64,000 nt of DNA, taken from JAMXLO01 sp964427005 (GTDB lineage: Bacteria > Pseudomonadota > Alphaproteobacteria > Acetobacterales > Acetobacteraceae). The position numbers were made by a program, and so were the translations under genes. Below are positions 34,241-42,601 of the stretch, piece after piece. The stretch spans positions 1-64,000 of the forward strand of contig CAYRTL010000010.1 in assembly GCA_964427005.1 (NCBI GenBank), in the 5' to 3' direction. Position 1 is the stretch's first letter. Each line of letters starts with the position of its first letter. The notes under the pieces are model-generated. The model worked only from the letters and a program-made list of their open reading frames with translations, was not told where the DNA came from and did not search any database.

Positions 34241-35347
34241 TCAACTCAGCACCGCCTCCGTCTTGCGCTTAATCAAATCGAAGTCGATCGCCGCCGCCAA
34301 GCCGGGCCCGGTAGGCGCGTATAGCAGCCCGTCTTGGTCGATCTCCAGTTCCTTCGCCATCCCGTATTTATGCGCCCCGTCCGGCAGCAGCACCTCGAAC
34401 ATTGTGGTGTTGCGGATCGCCATGCAGAGATGCAGGTTTGCCAGATTGCTCAGCGAATTCCCCGAATGGTGGATCTCGTATTTGATGTTGAAGGCTTCCG
34501 CGAGATGCGCGGTCTTCAGCATCGTGGTAAGACCACCCTTGTTCGGAATGTCGCCACGCAAGTAGTCGGTGGCACGCTCGGTCAGCCAGATCGGATAGGT
34601 CTCCAGCCCGCCGGCGGGAAACTCGGTGGCCATGATCGGTATGTCCAGCTTGTCCCGCAGCTTCACGTAATTGTAGATGTCCTCATCTGACATCGGGTCT
34701 TCATACCAGTAGTAACCCATCTCCTCGATCGCCCTGCCGACCCGGAGCGCATCGGTATAATTGTAGCTCCAGGTCGAATCGAGCATCAGCCGGAAGCCAT
34801 CGCCCACCGCCTTGCGCACTGCCTCACAGACCTTGATGTCCTCATCGGGGTCGCGCGGCGGATGGATCTTGTAGGCGCGCCAGCCGTTCGCCTTGAACGT
34901 CTGCGCCTGATCGACATAGGCCGCAACATCAGGCAGTACCTGAGAACTCGCATAGGCCATGATGGAGTTGCGGCACGTGCCCATCAACGCATGAACCGGC
35001 AGCTTGGCGATCTTGCCACACAGATCCCATAGTGCGGTATCCACCGCACCGATCGTGCGGTAGCTGACTATGCGCGAGACCAGGCGCATCGCGCCGTGGA
35101 TACGTTCGCGCTCGAGTGGGTTCTGTCCCATCAGCATCGGCTTCAGAGATCGGATGAGCTGCGGCCCGTCCATAGACGCCGGGTTGGTCGCCGCGCCGAG
35201 GAAGGCGTGACCTTCCAGGCCATCATCCGTGCGAATTCGCAAGAGACCGAGATTGCTTGTGGATGATGCGAGCGCACCAAGGTGGTAGCGTGTCGCCGGA
35301 ATGCCATCCCACGTGAAAATGGTTAGCGATACATCATCAATTTTCAT
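34241..35347 (-). CDS. enolase-superfamily enzyme (mandelate racemase/muconate lactonizing-like)
   Basis: A 368-residue enolase-superfamily protein, unlike the one at 31353. The first catalytic motif is Lys160-x-His162 (YKIHPPRD) rather than KxK. Metal ligands are Asp190 (LMLDSTWSY), Glu216 (WYEDPMSD) and Glu242 (ATEFPAG), with His293/His294 (EIHHSGNS) on the last strand. The KxH form is found in several acid-sugar dehydratase and racemase groups. It is part of the minus-strand block with the CDGSH, aminotransferase and hyu genes, but a palindrome separates it from them. Confidence 0.86.
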   Translation of the reverse strand: MKIDDVSLTIFTWDGIPATRYHLGALASSTSNLGLLRIRTDDGLEGHAFLGAATNPASMDGPQLIRSLKPMLMGQNPLERERIHGAMRLVSRIVSYRTIGAVDTALWDLCGKIAKLPVHALMGTCRNSIMAYASSQVLPDVAAYVDQAQTFKANGWRAYKIHPPRDPDEDIKVCEAVRKAVGDGFRLMLDSTWSYNYTDALRVGRAIEEMGYYWYEDPMSDEDIYNYVKLRDKLDIPIMATEFPAGGLETYPIWLTERATDYLRGDIPNKGGLTTMLKTAHLAEAFNIKYEIHHSGNSLSNLANLHLCMAIRNTTMFEVLLPDGAHKYGMAKELEIDQDGLLYAPTGPGLAAAIDFDLIKRKTEAVLS

Positions 35348-35366
35348 GCGATCCTCTCATTGGATC

Positions 35367-35395
35367 GTCATGGCCGGCCTTGCACCGGCCATGAC
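35367..35395. repeat. short palindrome GTCATGGCCGG...CCGGCCATGAC
   Basis: GTCATGGCCGG (35367-35377) is the exact inverse of CCGGCCATGAC (35385-35395), with a seven-base loop. It lies between the CDGSH gene and the enolase-superfamily gene. A single arm of the same sequence lies at 13165-13175. Confidence 0.75.
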
Positions 35396-35403
35396 AGCGC
35401 AAA

Positions 35404-35649
35404 TCACAGATTCCGATGCGTCCCGTCACAGCGAGGCTTGTTGTTGCTGTTCTTGCAGCCACAGAACGAGATCGTACCACTCTCTTCCGCCTTGAACTCA
35501 ACCGGCGTGAAGCCACTGCCGCGATGCGAACCGTCGCAGAACGGCTGATTGCCGCTCTTGCCGCATGCACACCACCAGTACGACTTTCCGGCCTCTACCT
35601 CCATCCGATACGGACTCTTCTGCGCGATAACGGGTTGCGTCCCTGACAT
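35404..35649 (-). CDS. double-CDGSH iron-sulfur protein
   Basis: An 81-residue protein with two CDGSH [2Fe-2S] sites. The first uses Cys27, Cys29, Cys38 and His42 (CACGKSGNQPFCDGSH); the second Cys63, Cys65, Cys74 and His78 (CGCKNSNNKPRCDGTH). Both have the full C-x-C-x8-C-x3-H ligand set of mitoNEET/MiNT-like proteins. Probable role: redox sensing or iron-sulfur transfer in the cytosol. It follows the aminotransferase gene by 14 bases on the same strand. Confidence 0.93.
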   Translation of the reverse strand: MSGTQPVIAQKSPYRMEVEAGKSYWWCACGKSGNQPFCDGSHRGSGFTPVEFKAEESGTISFCGCKNSNNKPRCDGTHRNL

Positions 35650-35663
35650 TTCCCCTCTCCTTC

Positions 35664-37040
35664 TCAGTTAGGTCTCACTTCAGCCCAGGTGTCATCCAGC
35701 GTGCGCTGCAGGTGCGCGGCAATATCGTCCACCTCCGCCTCGGTGATGATCAGCGGCGGCGAGAAGGCGATGCGGTCGCCGATGAACCGCGTGATCAGCC
35801 CGTGCTTGCGGGCATGGCCATCGGCAATCCGCCCAACGCCGCGCGCAGGATCGAAAGGTGTCCGCGTCAACTTGTCGGCCATCATCTCCATTCCGGTCAG
35901 CAAGCCGACACCGCGCACATCGCCGATCAGCGGATGCGCAGCAAACTTTGCCAAGACCTGCTGCATGTATGGCCCGACACGCTGCACATGGCCGACCATG
36001 TCCATCTCTTCGTAGATGCGCAGCGTTTCCATTGCCACCGCGGTGGTGACAGGATGCCCGGCATAGGTGAACCCATGCGCGAAGTTGCCAAGTTTCCGGC
36101 TCTCATCCAGCATTGCCTCGAACACGCGCTGGTTGATCAGCAGTGCTGAGATCGGCTGCATGCCGGCGGATAGCGCCTTGGCGCAAGAGATCATGTCGGG
36201 CTTCAAATCATAGGTCTGGCTGCCCCACATATTGCCTGTTCGGCCGAACCCGCAGATCACCTCATCCGCAATGAACAGCACGTCATATTTGCGCAGCACC
36301 GCCTGCATCTTCTCCCAATAGGTCCGCGGTGGCGTGAGGCCGCCACCTGCGCCCATTACAGGCTCGGCAATGAAGCCACCAACCGTATCGGGACCTTCTG
36401 TGACGATGAGCTGTTCCAAAGCATCGGCCATCCGCGTGGCGAACTGCTCCTCTGTCTCCCCATCCTCATGCAGACGGTAGTAGTGCGGATACTCGGTATG
36501 GCGGAAATCGGGAAACGGCAGGCCGAAATCCGCATGCATGTCGGCCTTGCCCGACGCGCTGATCGAAGCCGACGTGCTGCCGTGATATCCCATCTTGCGG
36601 CCTATGATCTTGCGCTTGTTCGGCTTGCCAATCCCGGCGTGATAATACCAGACGAGCTTGATCGCGGTGTCATTGGCTTCGGAACCGGAGCACTGGAGCA
36701 GCACCTTGCTCATCGGCACCGGTGCGATTTGCAACAGCTTCTCGGCCAAATCCACGCCTGGCTCATTCGTTGTGCTCCGATACAAATGCGCATAGCCGAG
36801 CTTGCGCATCTGCTCATACGCCACACGCGCCAAACGCTCCGACGCGTAACCGAGAGACGCGCACCACAGCCCTGCGGCCGCATCGAGAAACTGCTGGCCT
36901 GAGTCATCCCACACGTACATGCCCTGGCCGCGGGAGATCACCACCGGGCCTTCCTCGAGATGACGCACCAGATTGGTCTGTGGGTGCACAAGCGACGCGA
37001 TGTCGCGCGCCTGCACCGAGTTGGGTGCCACGTAGGTCAT
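35664..37040 (-). CDS. class III (omega) aminotransferase
   Basis: A 458-residue PLP enzyme of aminotransferase class III. Recognised from LDAAAGLWCASLGYASERLA, LLQCSGSEANDTAIKLVWYY, MGYHGSTSASISASG, FIAEPVMGAGGGL, LFIADEVICGFGRTGNMWG and HGFTYAGHPVTTAVAMETL; the PLP lysine is in SCAKALSAGMQPISA. It resembles putrescine, beta-alanine or taurine:pyruvate transaminases, but the amine donor is not determinable. It lies 14 bases downstream of hyuB and is probably cotranscribed. Confidence 0.9.
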   Translation of the reverse strand: MTYVAPNSVQARDIASLVHPQTNLVRHLEEGPVVISRGQGMYVWDDSGQQFLDAAAGLWCASLGYASERLARVAYEQMRKLGYAHLYRSTTNEPGVDLAEKLLQIAPVPMSKVLLQCSGSEANDTAIKLVWYYHAGIGKPNKRKIIGRKMGYHGSTSASISASGKADMHADFGLPFPDFRHTEYPHYYRLHEDGETEEQFATRMADALEQLIVTEGPDTVGGFIAEPVMGAGGGLTPPRTYWEKMQAVLRKYDVLFIADEVICGFGRTGNMWGSQTYDLKPDMISCAKALSAGMQPISALLINQRVFEAMLDESRKLGNFAHGFTYAGHPVTTAVAMETLRIYEEMDMVGHVQRVGPYMQQVLAKFAAHPLIGDVRGVGLLTGMEMMADKLTRTPFDPARGVGRIADGHARKHGLITRFIGDRIAFSPPLIITEAEVDDIAAHLQRTLDDTWAEVRPN

Positions 37041-37054
37041 TCTGCGTTCCTCCG

Positions 37055-38749
37055 TCAGGTGGTCTCGACGCCATACTCGCGCCGAGCAGCCGATGGAGTA
37101 ACGTATCCGTCCATCAGGTCCTCGGAAAGCCGTATGCGATCTCGTTCTGAGGGTGGGCCATACCCGCCGGAACCGGGGGCCTCGATCACCACCAGCGAAC
37201 CGGCTGGCGCGATGAACCCGCCCTTGCTGGTAAGCTTACGCGCGTTGCCGTTCAGCGGGATCAATTCCAGTTTCGCAGGCGCACCAGGCCTGCCGCCTGC
37301 GAGACCGAATGGCGGTGTGACGGTGCGCTCACAGCAAACGGCCGCATGCGCCTGCCGCTCCAGCACGCGCCACACGCGACGCACGCCCAGGCCGCCACGC
37401 CACTTACCCGCGCCGCCGCTGTCCGGCACCAGCGAGTACTCCTGCACACGCAGCGGGAAGCTCATTTCGATGATCTCGATCGGCGTGTTCATCATGTTGG
37501 AAACGGTGGAAGCAACGGCATTGATGCCATCCTTCACGGGCCGCGCGCCAAAGCCGCCCTTTACCGACTCATAGCTCACGTAGCGTTCGCCCGTGCGATA
37601 GTCAGTGCCACCGAATGTCATCACGGCCGATGTGCCCTGCGATCCCGCCATGACTGTTTGTGGCGTGAACGCGAACATCGCCGCCATCACCATATCGGCG
37701 ACACGATGAGACATCTCATGGTTGGCATATACAACGGGCGCGGGAAGCTGCGCGTTCACTACGGATCCAGGGGGCGCCGTCACCGTTACCGGACGCCAGC
37801 AGCCGGAGTTCGGCGGAATCAGGCTCTTCGGATCAGCGATCATCTTCAGCGCGCAAAACACGCCGGATGCAGTGACGGTGAGCGGCGCATTCATTGGTCC
37901 AGCCACCTGCGGATCTGAGCCGGTAAAGTCCGCGATGATCGTTTCGCCTCTCTTGGTAATGCGCAGCTTCACCGTGAACGTCTCATCGTCGATCTCGCCT
38001 GGCGCAATGACACCATCGCCGTCGAAGACGTCGATGAACTCCGCCTCGCCGTCAGGCAGCGCGCGCAGTGCTGCTCGCATCATGGTTTCGGAATAGTCCT
38101 GCACCTCCTGCATGATGTCGAGCAGCGTCTCGGTGCCGTATTTCGCAGCCAACGCTTGCAGCCGCGCAGCAGCCCTCCAGTTGGCCGCCACCTGCGCGCG
38201 CAGGTCGCCGAGCCGTTCAGTCGGCGTCCGCACGTTGGCGAAGATGATCGCCTCTATGGCCGGATCGGGCTTGCCATCGCGATACAACCGTATCGGCGGC
38301 AGACGAAGGCCTTCGCCGTAGATCTCAGTCACCGCACCATAGCTGCCTGGCGTGGCACTGCCGATGTCGGGCCAATGAGCGCGCACGCAGCCGAAACCGA
38401 GCAGGCGGCCTTCATGGAAGGCCGGCGCGACCACATTGACATCCGGCAGATGCGAACCGCCCTGGTACGGATCATTGTGAATGAACACATCACCGGGCGC
38501 CGCATCAGGAAAAGCCCGCACCACCGCGCGAACCGCATCAGGCATCGAACCCAAATGGATCGGCAGGTCAGGCCCCTGAGCGACCATATTCCCCTGTATA
38601 TCGAAGATGCCGCACGAGTAGTCACCCGCCACCTTGAGCAGCGGCGAATACGCCGTCTTCGCGAGGACGATTTTCATCTCCTCAGCCGCGCAGGTCAGCG
38701 CGTTCTTCACGACTTCGAAGCGGGCGGGGTCGGTCTTCAGACGCGCCAT
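37055..38749 (-). CDS. hyuB: hydantoinase B/oxoprolinase family subunit
   Basis: A 564-residue HyuB-type subunit of ATP-dependent N-methylhydantoinase, 5-oxoprolinase or acetone-carboxylase-like enzymes. Typical stretches are DYSCGIFDIQGNMVAQ, DVFIHNDPYQGGSHLPDV, FTGSDPQVAGPMNAPLTVT and PDSGGAGKWRGGLGVRRVW. The ATG at 38749 has AAGGAG upstream, so the earlier start at 38770 is not used. The partner hyuA lies upstream on the same strand, with a palindrome between. Confidence 0.92.
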   Translation of the reverse strand: MARLKTDPARFEVVKNALTCAAEEMKIVLAKTAYSPLLKVAGDYSCGIFDIQGNMVAQGPDLPIHLGSMPDAVRAVVRAFPDAAPGDVFIHNDPYQGGSHLPDVNVVAPAFHEGRLLGFGCVRAHWPDIGSATPGSYGAVTEIYGEGLRLPPIRLYRDGKPDPAIEAIIFANVRTPTERLGDLRAQVAANWRAAARLQALAAKYGTETLLDIMQEVQDYSETMMRAALRALPDGEAEFIDVFDGDGVIAPGEIDDETFTVKLRITKRGETIIADFTGSDPQVAGPMNAPLTVTASGVFCALKMIADPKSLIPPNSGCWRPVTVTAPPGSVVNAQLPAPVVYANHEMSHRVADMVMAAMFAFTPQTVMAGSQGTSAVMTFGGTDYRTGERYVSYESVKGGFGARPVKDGINAVASTVSNMMNTPIEIIEMSFPLRVQEYSLVPDSGGAGKWRGGLGVRRVWRVLERQAHAAVCCERTVTPPFGLAGGRPGAPAKLELIPLNGNARKLTSKGGFIAPAGSLVVIEAPGSGGYGPPSERDRIRLSEDLMDGYVTPSAARREYGVETT

Positions 38750-38765
38750 ACGGTGCTCCTTTTTT

Positions 38766-38854
38766 GTCATTGCGAGGAGCGAAGCGACGAAGCAATCCCC
38801 ATTATGCGCACCACCGATTGGGATTGCCTCGTCGCTTCGCTCCTCGCCATGATA
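38766..38854. repeat. palindromic repeat, family B (copy 2), between hyuA and hyuB
   Basis: GTCATTGCGAGGAGCGAAGC...GAAGCAATCCCC mirrors GGATTGCCTCGTCGCTTCGC...CCTCGCCATGATA. It fills almost the whole hyuA-hyuB spacer, so the mRNA for two subunits of one enzyme carries a strong hairpin between them. Copy 1 is at 34158-34235. Confidence 0.88.
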
Positions 38855-38860
38855 GTGGGC

Positions 38861-40933
38861 TCAGGCAGGGGTCAAGCGAAGATATCCAAGCTCATCAACC
38901 CGCGCCTGCCAACCGGGCGGGATGACGGTGGTGGAATCCATCGCTTCAATGATCGCGGGGCCAAATATATGCGTGCCGGACGTAAGCCCGTCGCGCCAAT
39001 GCACCGACGTGGACACGAAACCTGTGTCAGCAAACCATACGTCTCGGCTCCGCGCCTTCGCGCTCGCTGCATCAGCGCGTTGCGCGAGCACCAGATCTGG
39101 CAGTTTTCCCAATGCCGTCAGACGCAGATTGACCAGTTGCACGCGCTCCGATCGATTTGCGTGACCATATGTTTGTTCGTGCCGTCGATGGAACTCCTCA
39201 GCCAGATCGTCCAATTTGGCACGCGTCATCTCGCCATCGGCGATCGGTACGGTCAGCTCGTATGCTTGCCGTCGGTACCGCACGTCTGCCTGGCGTAACA
39301 GCACCTGTCGCTCCGGCGGTACCCTGGCCGAACGCAGCATTTCGCGCCCAGCCTGTTCCATGCCGGCGATCACCTCCGCAACCCGCTCCGGGTCAATGCT
39401 GCCGAGGTCTGCGTACAGCGTGCGGGAATAGTCGCGCTTCAGATCACTGGCCACCAACCCCAGTGCAGAGAATGCGCCGGGTGCCGGTGGCACGATGACT
39501 TCCGGAATCTGCAATTCCTCGGCCAATGAAATGGCGTGCACTGGACCAGCGCCACCAAATGCGATGAGGCTGAACTCCTGCGGGTCATGGCCACGTTCGA
39601 TCGAGACGATTCGCAGCGCCTGCGCCATGTTGCTGTTGACCACTTCGACGATGCGCGCCGCTGCTTCGGACACTGTCAAAGCAAGTGGTTGAGCAATGGC
39701 GGCATCGATCGCCCGTTCCGTGGCAGCGAGATCAATCCGTAATGCACCTCCGAGCAGTGCTTCACGATCGAGATAGCCCAGCACGACATCGGCATCGGTC
39801 ACCGTCGGCTGGGTTCCGCCGGCGCCGTATGCGGCGGGACCAGGGGCGGCGCCAGCGCTGTGCGGCCCCACCTTCAACGCGCCCCCGGGATCGACCCAGG
39901 CAATCGATCCGCCACCCGCACTGACCTCGGCAAGATCGATGACCGGCACCCGAATCGGATGACCGGTGCCATGCATCCATCGATTGGCGTGACCCGAGCC
40001 GCCGACCTCGTATTCGGCGGTAACCGACACTGCGCCACTGGCGATGACGCTGGCCTTCGCCGTGGTACCGCCCATGTCGAACGAAATCAGGTTTGGCCTC
40101 TGCAACTGACGTCCCGCGAGTGAGGCCGCGATCACACCGGCAGCCGGACCCGATTCCACCGCCATCGCTGGCATGCGTAGCCCTTCGGCGATGTCGAAAA
40201 CGCCGCCGGATGAGCCCATGACGTGCAGCTTCGGCAGTCCGAGCCTGGAGATCGCGCCCTGCAGCCGATCGAGGTAGGAAGCGAGCACCGGTCCGACGAC
40301 GGCGCAAACCGCCGTCGTGCTCGCGCGCTCGAATTCGCGGATCTCCGGCAGCACCTCGGATGACAGATAGACGCCAACACCGGGGAGCGCCGCTCGCAGC
40401 ACCTCGCCAACACGCCGCTCATGGGTATCGTTCAGGAACGAAAACAGGAACGATACGGCGATCGTCTGGAGCCCGGCATCGCGAATGGCCTCGATCAGCG
40501 CGGGCAACTCCTCCTCGGCCAGTGGTGTCACCACCTCGCCCTGCGCATCAATCCGCTCGGTGATCTCAAAGCGCCAGCGCCGAGGCACCAGCACCGCGGG
40601 CGCGTCCTGCAGCAGATCATAGAGGTCGGCGCGCGACGAACGGCGCAGCTCCAGAATGTCGCGCATGCCGCGGGTCGCAATGAATCCCGCACGCGCGCCC
40701 TTGTTCTCCAGCAGCGCATTGGTAACCACCGTCGTCGCATGCGACAGCAGCGACACGTCAGACGGATCGATCCGATTGGCGTCCAGACCCTGGCGGATGC
40801 CGTCGATCACGGCCTGGCCGAAATCGTACGGGGTGGTCAGGAGCTTGGTTATGGCGATGTGGCCCGTCTCCTCCTCCACCAGGGCCACGTCAGTGAAGGT
40901 GCCGCCGATATCGATGCCAATCCGCCACGTCAT
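38861..40933 (-). CDS. hyuA: hydantoinase A/oxoprolinase family subunit
   Basis: A 690-residue HyuA-type ATPase subunit. The ASKHA nucleotide-binding start RIGIDIGGTFTDVALVEEET is followed by LSHATTVVTNALLENKGARA, ISFDMGGTTAKASVI and ALIAFGGAGPVH-like (SLIAFGGAGPVHAISLAEEL). It would activate a cyclic amide or imide substrate with ATP and act with HyuB. The ATG at 40933 is chosen; GTG at 40954 would add seven residues. It diverges from the transporter gene at 40975, suggesting joint regulation. Confidence 0.93.
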   Translation of the reverse strand: MTWRIGIDIGGTFTDVALVEEETGHIAITKLLTTPYDFGQAVIDGIRQGLDANRIDPSDVSLLSHATTVVTNALLENKGARAGFIATRGMRDILELRRSSRADLYDLLQDAPAVLVPRRWRFEITERIDAQGEVVTPLAEEELPALIEAIRDAGLQTIAVSFLFSFLNDTHERRVGEVLRAALPGVGVYLSSEVLPEIREFERASTTAVCAVVGPVLASYLDRLQGAISRLGLPKLHVMGSSGGVFDIAEGLRMPAMAVESGPAAGVIAASLAGRQLQRPNLISFDMGGTTAKASVIASGAVSVTAEYEVGGSGHANRWMHGTGHPIRVPVIDLAEVSAGGGSIAWVDPGGALKVGPHSAGAAPGPAAYGAGGTQPTVTDADVVLGYLDREALLGGALRIDLAATERAIDAAIAQPLALTVSEAAARIVEVVNSNMAQALRIVSIERGHDPQEFSLIAFGGAGPVHAISLAEELQIPEVIVPPAPGAFSALGLVASDLKRDYSRTLYADLGSIDPERVAEVIAGMEQAGREMLRSARVPPERQVLLRQADVRYRRQAYELTVPIADGEMTRAKLDDLAEEFHRRHEQTYGHANRSERVQLVNLRLTALGKLPDLVLAQRADAASAKARSRDVWFADTGFVSTSVHWRDGLTSGTHIFGPAIIEAMDSTTVIPPGWQARVDELGYLRLTPA

Positions 40934-40974
40934 GCGTTTTGTTTCCTGCCCCACAGCCGGTAGAACGCCCCATC

Positions 40975-42225
40975 ATGCCAGAGCATCGCACCGACAGCAT
41001 CTCCCGCCTGATGCTGTTCTTCGCCATTGTCTATGCTGTCGAAGGCATTGGCCAGGCCAAGGTCGGAGTAGTCTGGCAACCACTGACGCATTACCTGAAG
41101 GAGACGCAGGGCTGGGATGCGGTCCACATCGCTGCATCGCTGGCAGTGCTGGACGTGCCCTGGGTGGTGAAGCCGCTCTATGGCATCATTTCCGATTTCC
41201 TGCCCTTGTTCAGCTACCGCCGCCGCTCATACCTGTTGCTGGCGAATATCGGCGCGGTCGCGGCCTTCCTGTGGGCCACCCAGCTGCTCACCCCAGCGGC
41301 AATTGTGTTCGCGCTGCTGCTCACTTCGATTGCAATGGCCGCTTCCAGCACCGTCTGCGGCGCGTTGCTGGTGGAGAATGGCCAACGCTTTCGGGCAAGC
41401 GCTGCCTTCATCAACCAGCAATGGCTGTGGTTCAACATTGCGGTCATGGTCGCCTCGCTACTCGGCGGAGGGTTGATTGAAATGCTATCGCCTGTTGGCG
41501 CTTTGCACGCCGCCACGGCGATCGCCGCTCTTCCGCCGCTTGCAGTCGTCGCGAGCTCACTCTCTCTGGTTGATGAAGAGCCGGCGCACCTCGATCGCAG
41601 AGAGTTCAGGCGCGCACTGCGCGGGCTACTCGGCACATTCCGCTCGCGCACGCTCTGGCTGATTGCCGCCTTTCTGTTCTGCTATTACTTCAGCCCAGGC
41701 TTCGGCACGCCACTCTATTTTCACATGAGCGACGAGTTGCACTTCTCGCAAGGCTTCATCGGCCTGCTCTCATCGGTGAGTGCGGCCGGGTGGATCGCAG
41801 GCGCTCTGATTTATCGGCTCTGGTTACGCGGGATGACCACGCGGGCGCTACTGAATCTCAGCATTGTTGCCGGCACGCTGGCGACCCTCGCGTTCCTGGG
41901 CATGACGGAACAAGTGAGCGCCGTCATCGTGTACTTTCTCGGCGGCGTTGCGGGGATGATAGCCAACGTGGCGACGCTGACGCTGGCAGCCGAACACTGT
42001 CCCGAGCGATCGGAAGGTTTCACGTTCGCCGCGCTGATGTCGGTGATCAATCTCGCGACGCCGATATCAGACACCAGCGGCGCTTTCCTCTACGATCGAG
42101 TATTCAACAAACAGCTCGCACCGCTCATCATGGTGTCAGCAGCGTTCACCGCATTCATTCTGCTGTTTGTGCCGTTGCTCCACCGTCGGATCGCGCCCAT
42201 TCCGGCGCTACGCCCGGATGCATGA
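40975..42225 (+). CDS. MFS transporter resembling folate-biopterin transporters
   Basis: A 416-residue transporter with about twelve membrane segments. The early stretch VYAVEGIGQAKVGVVWQPLT and the helix with VPWVVKPLYGIISDFLPLF match the FBT/BT1 group within the major facilitators. PLFSYRRRSYLLL follows as the cytoplasmic loop. Because it diverges from hyuA, it may import the hydantoin- or pyroglutamate-like substrate of HyuAB; this is inferred from context only. Confidence 0.82.
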   Translation: MPEHRTDSISRLMLFFAIVYAVEGIGQAKVGVVWQPLTHYLKETQGWDAVHIAASLAVLDVPWVVKPLYGIISDFLPLFSYRRRSYLLLANIGAVAAFLWATQLLTPAAIVFALLLTSIAMAASSTVCGALLVENGQRFRASAAFINQQWLWFNIAVMVASLLGGGLIEMLSPVGALHAATAIAALPPLAVVASSLSLVDEEPAHLDRREFRRALRGLLGTFRSRTLWLIAAFLFCYYFSPGFGTPLYFHMSDELHFSQGFIGLLSSVSAAGWIAGALIYRLWLRGMTTRALLNLSIVAGTLATLAFLGMTEQVSAVIVYFLGGVAGMIANVATLTLAAEHCPERSEGFTFAALMSVINLATPISDTSGAFLYDRVFNKQLAPLIMVSAAFTAFILLFVPLLHRRIAPIPALRPDA

Positions 42226-42273
42226 GAAAAAAGAGCAGGCATGCACCGGTCGGGGTACCTGGCATGCCTGCTC
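42226..42273 (-). terminator. strong intrinsic terminator for the minus-strand FHA gene
   Basis: On the minus strand GAGCAGGCATGC (42273-42262) pairs perfectly over 12 bases with GCATGCCTGCTC (42244-42233), followed by six T. It begins directly after the stop of the plus-strand transporter gene, so the same hairpin also caps that transcript. Confidence 0.85.
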
Positions 42274-42328
42274 CCGCAGACGCCTTACTGACCAGTGGGG
42301 ACCGATAATACGAATTCGGGGAGGACGT

Positions 42329-42601
42329 ATGATCGGACCAGGCAGTAGCTTCGGCGTCAGCAGTTATGCCACCAGCCGTTGTGGCTATTTGCGGCCGAAT
42401 GATTCGTGCCGCAGCCAGCCTGTAGGCCCGAGCGGGAAATTCCGAAACAGGAAGAATGGCCCGCCAGTTCCTGGCAAAAATCCGCAAGGAACTCTCCAAT
42501 TCTGCGCGGACAATCCCCTGGGAAAATGCCAGTCGGTTTGCGCCGAGTTTTCCGTTTTGTTCTCTAGGCCGAACGGCCGCGCCGCGGCCGCAGCACTGTG
42601 A
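42329..42601 (+). CDS. doubtful 90-codon ORF in the 338-base spacer
   Basis: The spacer 42226-42563 holds the terminator and one ORF with a respectable ribosome site (GGGGAGGA, 42318-42325) and a GATAAT box at 42304-42309. The product (MIGPGSSFGVSSYATSRCGY at its start) has no recognisable motif, a Gly/Ser/Pro/Asn-rich composition, and overlaps the 3' end of the FHA gene. It could be a small gene or a chance frame. I see nothing else in this spacer. Confidence 0.22.
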   Translation: MIGPGSSFGVSSYATSRCGYLRPNDSCRSQPVGPSGKFRNRKNGPPVPGKNPQGTLQFCADNPLGKCQSVCAEFSVLFSRPNGRAAAAAL

